Assembly: GCA_029059965.1 (NCBI GenBank)
Contig: JAIDUY010000370.1
Coordinates: 1-5,792 of the forward strand
Length of the DNA stretch: 5,792 bases
Direction: 5' to 3'
DNA from: Muribaculaceae bacterium
GTDB lineage: Bacteria > Bacteroidota > Bacteroidia > Bacteroidales > Muribaculaceae
How positions within the stretch are numbered: the stretch's first letter is position 1; each line of letters starts with the position of its first letter. Both the position numbers and the translations under genes were made by a program. Shown here one piece after another: positions 1 through 5,470 of this stretch. The notes beneath the pieces are model-generated. The model saw nothing but the letters and a program-made list of their open reading frames with translations, searched no databases and was not told the origin of the DNA.

Positions 1-1025
1 TCCTGACCGTCGAAGTAGACGGTGAACTCCTTGGCGTCGGTCGAGGTGCCGAATTTGGTGGTGCGGTTGTGGGGGATGAAGCGGTAGTTGTTGACGGCGA
101 TGTTGCCAAGCAGCGAGGCCTTCCACTTGCTGTTTATGGTGAAGTTGAGGCTGGTCTGATAGTCGAAGAATTTGGGGTCGTACTCGCCTTTTTCGTCCAG
201 CGAGCCAAGGAGGGAGCTGTTCTGCTTGTAGCGTATGCCGTGCAGCTGGTTGAAGCGCCGGCTGCTGCTGCCCACCGCCGCTGTGGCCCCCATGAGCGAT
301 GCGGAGACGCTGCCCTCGAAGGCCTCGGGCTCGCGGTAGGTGATGTCGAGCACGCTGCTCATGCGGTCGCCGTACTGGGCCGAGAAGCCGCCGGTCGAAA
401 AGCCGATGGCGCCGACGAGGTCGGGGTTGACGATGCTGAGGCCTTCCTGCTGTCCGGAGCTGACGAGCTGGGGACGATAGACCTCGATGCCGTTGATATA
501 CACGCTGTTCTCGTCGTAGCTGCCGCCGCGTACGCTGTACTGGCTGCTCATCTCGTTGGTGGAGCTGACGCCGGCCATGGTGGTGAGGAGGCCTTCGACG
601 CTGCCGCCGTTGACGTCCGGGGCCAGGCGGTAGCCGTCGGCATCGAGGCGCTGTATGCCGCCGAGCTGTTTCTGATAGTCGGTCACTTCGATGCCGCCGA
701 GGGCATAGCTTGCCGGCGTCATCTTGACGTTGACTGTCACCTCGCCCGATGGGTCGAGCAGGCGTCGGCGCGAATCCTCGTAGCCTATGCATGAGAATAC
801 CAGGCGGATGGTGTCGGCCTGAGGCACGCTCAGGGTGTAGCGGCCGTCGAGTCCGCTGGTAGCGCCAAGGGCGGTGCCGGACACCTTGACCGACACGAAT
901 TCGAGCGGCTCGTTCTCCTCGTCGGTGATGAGTCCGCTGATTTTGACGGGTGCCGCCCATGCTGCCGCGAACGCCAGTGCGCACAGCAGCAACAGGGTAT
1001 ATCGTTTTATCGGAAATTCAGACAT
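1..1025 (-). CDS. TonB-dependent outer-membrane receptor, N-terminal part (runs off left edge)
   Basis: About 341 N-terminal residues are visible and the C-terminal barrel lies outside the window. Residues 1-24 are a signal peptide: a charged start (SEFPIKR), a leucine/alanine core and a likely cleavage after AWA. Cys15 lies in LLLLC, which is not a good lipobox, so a lipoprotein is unlikely. Residues ~27-102 match the carboxypeptidase-regulatory-like domain common in Bacteroidetes receptors (VSGTALGATSGLDGRYTL, then LVFSCIGYED). Residues ~118-225 are the plug: EGLLTTMAGVSS, SVRGGSYDENSVYINGIEV with Arg166, and FSTGGFSAQYGDRMSSVLDI. Aromatic-rich alternating segments after that look like the first barrel strands. 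The family imports ligands across the outer membrane using TonB/ExbBD energy. The substrate cannot be told. The plug and N-domain occur in both SusC-like and other receptors, and no SusD partner is in view. The gene lies 36 bp downstream of the DAHP synthase gene on the same strand, so readthrough transcription is possible, but I see no functional link. Confidence 0.93.
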   Translation of the reverse strand, partial: MSEFPIKRYTLLLLCALAFAAAWAAPVKISGLITDEENEPLEFVSVKVSGTALGATSGLDGRYTLSVPQADTIRLVFSCIGYEDSRRRLLDPSGEVTVNVKMTPASYALGGIEVTDYQKQLGGIQRLDADGYRLAPDVNGGSVEGLLTTMAGVSSTNEMSSQYSVRGGSYDENSVYINGIEVYRPQLVSSGQQEGLSIVNPDLVGAIGFSTGGFSAQYGDRMSSVLDITYREPEAFEGSVSASLMGATAAVGSSSRRFNQLHGIRYKQNSSLLGSLDEKGEYDPKFFDYQTSLNFTINSKWKASLLGNIAVNNYRFIPHNRTTKFGTSTDAKEFTVYFDGQ

Positions 1026-1061
1026 ACTCTAATAACGGCATCAGCAACAAAAAATTGCCTT

Positions 1062-2129
1062 TTATGGCTTGAGCTGCTGGCGGACGGATTCCTCGTGGAT
1101 GGTTTCGAGGATGGAGCGGACGAAGTTTTCGTCGATTTTCAGGCGTGCGGCCTCGGCGGCGCGGCGCTCGATGAGGGTGCGGTAGCGGTCGGGCTGCACG
1201 ATGGCGAGTCCTCGCTCGCGCTTGTAGCGTCCGATTTCGCGCGACACTGCCATGCGGCGTGCCAGCAGCTCCATGAGTTCATCGTCTATGGCGTCGATGC
1301 GTCGGCGGCAGTCGTCGAGTCCGCCATCTTCGGCTCGGCAGGGGCGGTCGAGTCCGGCGATGAGCTCGCGCAGCTCGTCGGGGGTAATCTGCTGGGCGCT
1401 GTCGCTCAGGGCTTTGTCGGGCTTGCAATGGCTTTCGATAATCAGACCGTCGAATTCCATGTCCATGGCCTGGCGGCTCAGCGGCGCCACGAGGTCGCGC
1501 CGTCCGCCGATGTGGCTGGGGTCGCAGTAGAGGGGCAGCTGCGGCATGCGGCGTTTCAGTTCGATGGGTATGCGCCACATCGGGGCGTTGCGGTAGTAGC
1601 GCTCGCCGTAGGAGCTGAATCCGCGGTGTATGGCGCCAAGGCGCCCGACGCCGGCTCCCTGAAGTCGTTCGATGGCTCCTATCCATAGCTCGAGGTCGGG
1701 GTTGACGGGGTTCTTGACGAGTACGGCCAGCGAATTGCGCTCGCGGTCGGACAAAGCGGCAAAGGCGTCGGCAAGCTCCTGGACGGCAAAGGGGTTGGCT
1801 GTCGTGCGCGCTCCTATCCACACACCGTCGAGCCCGGCCTCGAGGACGAGGTGCAGGTGCGCCGGCGTGGCAATCTCGGTGATTACGGGCAGACCTGTCT
1901 CGCGGCGGGCGCGGGCGAGCCACGGCAGCGCCGGTGCGCCGATGCCCTCGAATCCGCCGGGCTTTGTGCGGGGCTTCCATACGCCGGCGCGGAACACGTC
2001 GGCTCCGGCGGCGGCTACTCCGCGGGCGGCGGTGAGTGTCTGCTCCTCGGTCTCGGCGCTGCATGGCCCGGCCATTATGCGCCGTGGGCTGCCGAAAAGG
2101 ATGTCCGTATTTTTTTCTCGTTCTGTCAT
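1062..2129 (-). CDS. Bifunctional 3-deoxy-7-phosphoheptulonate (DAHP) synthase / chorismate mutase (AroQ type)
   Basis: This is a complete protein of 355 residues. The N-terminal domain (about 15-260) is a DAHP synthase, which condenses phosphoenolpyruvate and erythrose 4-phosphate as the first shikimate-pathway step. Visible motifs are AGPCSAE (20-26), RAGVWKPRTKPGGFEG (47-62), VKNPVNPD (138-145), DPSHIGG (203-209) and IIESH...ALSD (230-243). By comparison with known DAHP synthases, Cys23, His206, Glu232 and Asp243 are the likely metal ligands. The C-terminal domain (about 268-355) is a helical AroQ chorismate mutase converting chorismate to prephenate. Arg275, Arg292 and Lys303 align with E. 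coli residues Arg11, Arg28 and Lys39. The fused mutase often gives feedback control of the synthase in this family; that is family knowledge, not visible here. I chose the ATG at 2129 over an in-frame ATG at 2168 because the latter lies within the promoter -33 box and adds a basic, unconserved tail. No other aromatic-pathway gene is in the window. Confidence 0.95.
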   Translation of the reverse strand: MTEREKNTDILFGSPRRIMAGPCSAETEEQTLTAARGVAAAGADVFRAGVWKPRTKPGGFEGIGAPALPWLARARRETGLPVITEIATPAHLHLVLEAGLDGVWIGARTTANPFAVQELADAFAALSDRERNSLAVLVKNPVNPDLELWIGAIERLQGAGVGRLGAIHRGFSSYGERYYRNAPMWRIPIELKRRMPQLPLYCDPSHIGGRRDLVAPLSRQAMDMEFDGLIIESHCKPDKALSDSAQQITPDELRELIAGLDRPCRAEDGGLDDCRRRIDAIDDELMELLARRMAVSREIGRYKRERGLAIVQPDRYRTLIERRAAEAARLKIDENFVRSILETIHEESVRQQLKP

Positions 2130-2137
2130 TGCAGGGG

Positions 2138-2169
2138 CAAAATTACTGCTTTTTCGCCGTCTTGGCAAA
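2138..2169 (-). promoter_or_regulatory. Bacteroidetes-type promoter for the DAHP synthase/chorismate mutase gene
   Basis: On the minus strand, TTTG (2169-2166) is followed by exactly 20 nt and then TAATTTTG (2145-2138). This matches the primary-sigma consensus of Bacteroides (-33 TTTG, -7 TAnnTTTG, 19-21 nt spacing) at every fixed base. The -7 box ends only 8 nt before the ATG at 2129, so the predicted transcript would have almost no leader. The motif supports the start at 2129 over the upstream ATG at 2168. Confidence 0.7.
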
Positions 2170-2264
2170 TGTTGCGAACATTAGCGGGCTTAGTCGCGTT
2201 TATGGGATAAAGGCCGGTCCCCGGACCGACCGCAACTATCGTCTAACAAACTCTCTATCCAATC
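2170..2264 (+). other. Leader region before rubrerythrin, with a small hairpin; promoter not resolved
   Basis: This is the intergenic stretch just before the rubrerythrin ATG. It should contain the rightward promoter, but I find no good TAnnTTTG match on the plus strand. A compact GC-rich inverted repeat (CGGTCC-CC-GGACCG, 2215-2228) lies 36 nt before the start and would fold in the leader RNA or could bind a dimeric regulator. The last ~30 bases are A/C-rich and lack a Shine-Dalgarno sequence, as is usual for Bacteroidales. Confidence 0.3.
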
Positions 2265-2855
2265 ATGGCTGAAAAATCCCTGAAAGGCACTCAGACTGAA
2301 AAAAATCTTGTGATTGCCTATCTTGCCGAATCTGCGGCATACACCCGATATACATTCTACGCACAGCAGGCCGAGAAAGAGCTCTACTTCCCTATCGCCC
2401 GTGTCTTCAACGACACCGCCGCCAACGAGATGCGCCACGGTAAGGTGTTCTTCAAGTTCCTTCAGGGCGGTGCGCTGACCGTGCCCGTCAATGCTGACGC
2501 CGGCGTCATCGGCACTACCGCCCAAAATCTGGCCACCGCTGCCGAGGAAGAACTCTACGAAGGCGTCAAGCTCTACACCGAGGCGGCCGAAGTGGCCGAG
2601 AAGGAGGGCTTCACCGAAATCGCCGAGCACTTCCGTGCCATCGCCACCATCGAGAGCCGCCACCGCCAGCGCTTCCTTCACTACCTCAAGCAGGTAAAGG
2701 ACGGCACTGTGTGGAAGCGCGACAAACCCATCCGCTGGAAATGCCTCGTCTGCGGCTATGAGAGCGTAGGTACCGAACCTCCCGTAAAATGCCCCGCATG
2801 CGACCATCCCTACCAGCACTATATCGGCCTGGACTATGCCGAGGGTATCGACTAA
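2265..2855 (+). CDS. rbr: Rubrerythrin (diiron peroxidase with C-terminal rubredoxin domain)
   Basis: A complete 196-residue protein, the usual length for a classical rubrerythrin. Residues 1-145 form the ferritin-like four-helix domain. The diiron ligands expected for the family are all present: Glu22 (LAESAAYTRY), Glu55 and His58 (NEMRH), Glu96 and Glu99 (EELYEG), Glu130 and His133 (IESRHRQRF). Residues 155-190 form the rubredoxin-like Fe(Cys)4 domain, with Cys160/Cys163 and Cys176/Cys179. Rubrerythrins are cytoplasmic enzymes that reduce hydrogen peroxide to water with electrons passed through the rubredoxin centre, and they protect anaerobes against air exposure. The gene is divergent from the DAHP synthase gene and is followed after 28 bp by thioredoxin on the same strand, which suggests co-transcription. 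Peroxide-responsive control is typical of the family, but no operator is recognisable here. The start is supported by the standard N-terminus (KSLKGTQTEKNL). Confidence 0.97.
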   Translation: MAEKSLKGTQTEKNLVIAYLAESAAYTRYTFYAQQAEKELYFPIARVFNDTAANEMRHGKVFFKFLQGGALTVPVNADAGVIGTTAQNLATAAEEELYEGVKLYTEAAEVAEKEGFTEIAEHFRAIATIESRHRQRFLHYLKQVKDGTVWKRDKPIRWKCLVCGYESVGTEPPVKCPACDHPYQHYIGLDYAEGID

Positions 2856-2883
2856 TGCTTAAACAACAACAATCCAAGATATT

Positions 2884-3201
2884 ATGAGCGACTTCAATAA
2901 ACTCATCGCCGAGGATAAGCCTACTCTCGTCGATTTCTTCGCCACCTGGTGCGGCCCTTGCCGTATGCAGGGCCCCATCCTCGAGGATGTCAAGAAAACT
3001 GTCGGCGACGAGGCCAATATCCTCAAGATCGACATCGACGCTAACCGCGAGCTGGCGATGCGATATCGTGTCCAGAGTGTCCCGACACTCATATTGTTCA
3101 AGAACGGCGAAGCTATCTGGCGCGCCGTCGGCGTGCAGCAGGCCGATGTCCTTGTCCGGAAAATCAAGGACCATCAGTTTACCAAGAGCGATGAGATGTA
3201 A
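2884..3201 (+). CDS. trxA: Thioredoxin
   Basis: A complete 105-residue single-domain thioredoxin with no signal peptide or membrane segment, so it is cytoplasmic. The active site is WCGPC (22-26) within VDFFATWCGPCRM; Cys23 is the nucleophile and Cys26 the resolving cysteine. The conserved cis-proline is Pro67 (SVPT), and LILFKNGE with a C-terminal helix completes the fold. Family members reduce protein disulfides using electrons from thioredoxin reductase. The gene starts 28 bp after rubrerythrin, with only an A/C-rich spacer and no terminator between them, so the two are probably one transcript serving redox and oxidative-stress homeostasis. It ends before a strong shared hairpin. Bacteroidales usually carry several thioredoxin paralogues, so the exact symbol is uncertain even though the family is clear. 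Confidence 0.95.
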   Translation: MSDFNKLIAEDKPTLVDFFATWCGPCRMQGPILEDVKKTVGDEANILKIDIDANRELAMRYRVQSVPTLILFKNGEAIWRAVGVQQADVLVRKIKDHQFTKSDEM

Positions 3202-3230
3202 ACGACTGATCATCACTCCATCATAAAACC

Positions 3231-3270
3231 GCAACGCCCGGAATCCCCAATCGGAGAATCCGGGCGTTGC
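3231..3270. terminator. Strong hairpin between convergent genes, probable (bidirectional) terminator
   Basis: A perfect 12-bp stem (GCAACGCCCGGA at 3231-3242 with its complement at 3259-3270) closes a 16-nt centre that can pair further (TC/GA, CC/GG). It lies 29 nt after the thioredoxin stop and 17 nt after the transporter stop on the other strand. On the minus strand the stem is followed by GG and then TTTT, so it fits best as an intrinsic terminator for the transporter. On the plus strand no T-run follows, so termination of the thioredoxin transcript there is less certain. Confidence 0.75.
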
Positions 3271-3287
3271 TGTGTGGTGCCGTGTCT

Positions 3288-4952
3288 CTACATCAGGCAG
3301 AGTATCAGGGCCTGGGCCGCTACCACGCGCAGGAACATCGTGAGCGGGTAGACTGTCGAGTAGGCCACGGCGGGAGCGTCGTTGCCGGTCGAGTTGTTGG
3401 CGAAGGCCAGGGCTGGGGGGTCGGTGCATCCGCCCGAGACAAGACCCATGATGGTCAGATAGTTGATTTTGTAGACGCCGCGGGCTATGCAACCCACTAC
3501 AATCAGGGGTATCACGGTGATGGCGAAGCCGTAGATTACCCACCACATGCCGGTTTCGGTGAAGACGGTGGATGCGAAGTCGCGTCCGGCGGCGATGCCT
3601 ACGGCGGCGAGGAACAGGCAGATGCCGAGCTCGCGGAGCAGCAGCGAGGCTGCCGAGGAGGTGTAGGTGACCAGCTTGGCTTTGTAGCCGAAGCGGCTTA
3701 GCAGGATGGCCACCACGAGGGGGCCGCCGGCGAGACCGAGCTTCATTCCGTAGCCGAGGTTGATGGAGCCTAAGACAATACCGAGGATGATGCCCACGAA
3801 GATGGTGATGAGGTTGGGCTGGTCGAGGCGCTTCATCGAGTTGCCCAGGCGTGCGGCCAGGCGGTCGATGTCCTGCAGGTCGCCGACGACGGTGATGCGG
3901 TCGCCCATCTGCAGGCGCAGGTTGGGAGCGGCGAGCAGGTCGACGCCGGCGCGGTTGACGCGGGTGCAGTTCAGGCGGTAGCCGTTATGGAGTCGCAGCG
4001 AGCCCAGTGCCACGCCGTTGTACTCGCTCTTTGTGATGAGGATGCGGCGGGAGTAGACGGGTGTGGGTGCCGATTCCCAGTCCATCTCGACTTCGGGGCC
4101 GATGACGGCTTTGAAACGGTCGGCGTCGTGGGCCGAGCAGACAATCAGCAGAAGGTCGCCGGTGTGTATGGCGGTCGACGACTTGGGGATGGTCACCACG
4201 CTGTCCGAACCCATGATTCGCGACACGACGAAGTTGGTCTGTACGATGTCGTGCAGCTCGACCATGGTCTTGCCGCTGACGAGCTCGTTGGTCACCTTGA
4301 CGGTGAGCAGGTAGGGCTTCAGGTGGCTGTCCTCCTGATCTTCCTGTATTTTCTTGATTTCTTCATCGGTCTTGATGCGGAACAGACCCTTGACGATGAA
4401 CATGCTCAGAATGATGCCCAGGACGCCGAGGGGATAGGCCGCCGCATAGCCGTTGGCCATGGTGTTGGCCGCATCGGCGGGAGCGCCGGCCATGGTGGTG
4501 ACGGCCTGCTGGGCGGCCGCGAGGCCGGGGGTGTTGGTCACCGCACCGCTCATCACGCCGACGAGAGCCGGTACGTCGCGCACCCATCCTGCGGCGTATA
4601 TAATCAGGACTATCGCCACATTGAGGGCGATGCCCAAAAGCGCAAGGCCGTTGAGGCGCACGCCGCCCTGTTTGAACGACGAGAAGAAGCCCGGGCCGAC
4701 CTGAAGACCTATGGAGAATATAAACAGAATGAGGCCGAACTCGCGTACGAATTTAAGAATCTCAGGGTCAATCTCGTATCGGAAATGACCCATGAGGATG
4801 CCCACGAACAGCACGAAGGTCACCCCGAGCGAGACTCCGAATATCTTTATCTTGCCGATGAAGATACCTGCCGCTATCACAAACGACAGCAATATCAGGG
4901 TCGCCGCAAGGCTGGTGTTCTGTGGAGCAAACAACTCTAACAAACTTTCCAT
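3288..4952 (-). CDS. Putative inner-membrane transporter, YidE/YbjL/AspT-like (aspartate:alanine exchanger superfamily) with two RCK_C domains
   Basis: A complete 554-residue protein, the normal size for this family. The N-terminal half has about six hydrophobic segments (16-33, 35-56, 69-88, 102-122, 127-150, 170-193). A soluble middle (about 210-368) contains two TrkA_C/RCK_C-like units, LLTVKV...GDLLLIV (215-271) and RILITK...GDRITVVG (303-357). Six more membrane segments follow (379-400, 405-420, 433-453, 468-490, 498-518, 530-553). The halves are an internal duplication: MSGAVTNTPGLAAA (134-147) matches VSGGCTDPPALAFA (505-518), and YPLGVLG (173-179) matches YPLTMFL (535-541). AspT members exchange aspartate for alanine, but most YidE/YbjL relatives have no known substrate, and RCK_C domains often bind small ligands. 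I would not assign a substrate. The start at 4952 is supported by a promoter-like motif 33 nt upstream. The gene converges on thioredoxin. Confidence 0.93.
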   Translation of the reverse strand: MESLLELFAPQNTSLAATLILLSFVIAAGIFIGKIKIFGVSLGVTFVLFVGILMGHFRYEIDPEILKFVREFGLILFIFSIGLQVGPGFFSSFKQGGVRLNGLALLGIALNVAIVLIIYAAGWVRDVPALVGVMSGAVTNTPGLAAAQQAVTTMAGAPADAANTMANGYAAAYPLGVLGIILSMFIVKGLFRIKTDEEIKKIQEDQEDSHLKPYLLTVKVTNELVSGKTMVELHDIVQTNFVVSRIMGSDSVVTIPKSSTAIHTGDLLLIVCSAHDADRFKAVIGPEVEMDWESAPTPVYSRRILITKSEYNGVALGSLRLHNGYRLNCTRVNRAGVDLLAAPNLRLQMGDRITVVGDLQDIDRLAARLGNSMKRLDQPNLITIFVGIILGIVLGSINLGYGMKLGLAGGPLVVAILLSRFGYKAKLVTYTSSAASLLLRELGICLFLAAVGIAAGRDFASTVFTETGMWWVIYGFAITVIPLIVVGCIARGVYKINYLTIMGLVSGGCTDPPALAFANNSTGNDAPAVAYSTVYPLTMFLRVVAAQALILCLM

Positions 4953-4985
4953 CTATTACAATTACCTAATTTACCAAATTTTGCG

Positions 4986-4993
4986 CAAAGTTA
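4986..4993 (-). promoter_or_regulatory. -7 promoter element for the transporter gene
   Basis: The minus strand reads TAACTTTG here, a full match to the Bacteroidetes -7 consensus TAnnTTTG. It leaves an AT-rich leader of roughly 28 nt before the ATG at 4952. A -33 TTTG at the right distance is not evident (GCTG at 5016-5013 is the best), so the promoter is only half supported. Confidence 0.5.
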
Positions 4994-5076
4994 ACAAAAA
5001 AATCCCGTCCGACAGCGCTTTGCGGCGAGTCAGATGGAAAAAATACGGAATTATTTCTGAATATTGCAGTACAGAC

Positions 5077-5098
5077 GCCTCAGAGGGTGCTCAGAGGC
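5077..5098 (-). terminator. Small hairpin at the end of the minus-strand coding remnant
   Basis: GCCTCAGAG (5077-5085) and CTCAGAGGC (5090-5098) form a 9-bp stem with one central A-A (or T-T) mismatch and a 4-nt loop. On the minus strand it overlaps the stop codon of the coding-like stretch and is followed by moderately T-rich DNA, but there is no immediate T-run. It could be a weak terminator or a chance palindrome. Confidence 0.3.
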
Positions 5099-5340
5099 AG
5101 AAGAATCCGCCCGGGCCATAGCTTCGGTGCAGGGTGTGGCGGCATCCCTTGTCGTCCATCAGGCGCAGTATTTCACGGAATACCGCCTGTACGTCTCTGA
5201 GCGACAGATTCACCCGGCCTGTCATTTCTTCAACGGCACGGCCTACGCCCGAGGGGAGTGACACCAGATTTACGCCAAGCGCTCGAACTGAGCAGAGAGC
5301 TCCTCGACTTGAGGCTGGTCCTCGTCCGAGCATATTATTT
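5091..5340 (-). pseudogene. Unrecognised coding remnant, probably frameshifted and 5'-truncated
   Basis: I do not recognise a family. The ATG-initiated frame (5333-5091, 80 codons) starts with a shadow-like stretch (MLGRGPASSRGALCSVRAL) but becomes protein-like from GVNLVSLPSG onward, with the amphipathic segment LSLRDVQAVFREILRLMDD and the end RSYGPGGFFCL. Over the first part, the frame one base over is the plausible one: CSDEDQPQVEELSAQFERLA, stopping at TAA 5272-5270. Reading the two in series across a shift near 5275 gives one coherent acidic/helical sequence. The alternative is two cistrons: the TAA is followed after 5 nt by GTG (5264-5262), which could reinitiate and give 57 residues. 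Third-position G+C resembles the neighbouring genes. Upstream there is no convincing start in the acidic frame, and the sequence runs into the hairpin/repeat beginning near 5352, so the N-terminus may have been lost. It could also be non-coding. Confidence 0.3.
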
Positions 5341-5351
5341 TAGAGCCGGTT

Positions 5352-5470
5352 CCCCAATATTTGTTAATGCTGGGGTCGCATATCTCTGAGTGATTTTTGT
5401 CTTGTGATGAAGGAGCGTAGCCGTAGCTACGTGACTGAAGAACAAGGCAAAAAGCACCGGAGAGATGCGA
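5352..5470. repeat. Imperfect long inverted repeat with an adjacent hairpin (REP/MITE-like element)
   Basis: Arms at 5376-5421 and 5426-5470 are inverted copies. Blocks shared by the left arm and the reversed right arm include TCGCAT, CTCT, GTG, TTTTTG, CTTGT and a perfect inner 6 bp (CGTAGC/GCTACG) around the loop CGTA at 5422-5425. I count about 33 of 46 matching positions with small indels, and some mismatches would be G-U pairs in RNA. On the left is a second hairpin, CCCCA (5352-5356) with TGGGG (5371-5375), extended by TATT/AATG pairing around TGTT. The element has no credible coding content. It sits between the coding remnant and the AT-rich insertion DNA. The structure resembles dispersed extragenic palindromes or non-autonomous insertion elements, but the copy number in the genome is unknown from this window. 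Confidence 0.6.

Noticed and set aside
69..794. Long plus-strand open frame (241 codons) opposite the TonB-dependent receptor
   Set aside because: It is antisense to a clear receptor with signal peptide, N-domain and plug motifs. Its alanine/valine-rich composition is what the reverse of GC-rich coding sequence gives.
955..1025. Lipoprotein signal for the receptor (Cys15)
   Set aside because: The residues before the cysteine are LLLL and lack the small residue at -1 of a lipobox. An ordinary signal peptide cut after AWA fits better.
1279..2064. Second minus-strand frame of 261 codons inside the DAHP synthase gene
   Set aside because: It is extremely Arg/Pro-rich, a typical out-of-frame reading of GC-rich coding DNA. 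The main frame has all catalytic motifs.
2130..2168. Upstream ATG at 2168 as the start of the DAHP synthase/chorismate mutase
   Set aside because: It overlaps the TTTG -33 box and lies upstream of the predicted transcription start; the extra 13 residues look unconserved.
2190..2819. Minus-strand open frame of 209 codons opposite rubrerythrin
   Set aside because: It is antisense to a fully motif-supported rubrerythrin and has no recognisable domain.
3987..4940. Plus-strand open frame of 317 codons opposite the transporter
   Set aside because: It is rich in His, Asp and Gly with no domain pattern. It mirrors the transporter gene, which has coherent membrane topology and family motifs.
5064..5343. 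Two overlapping plus-strand frames (5064-5261 and 5134-5343)
   Set aside because: They lack domain-like patterns and are rich in Arg/Ser/Pro. The minus-strand reading of the same DNA is more protein-like.
5376..5470. CRISPR-like repeat
   Set aside because: There is a single inverted repeat only; no regularly spaced direct repeats with unique spacers occur anywhere in the window.
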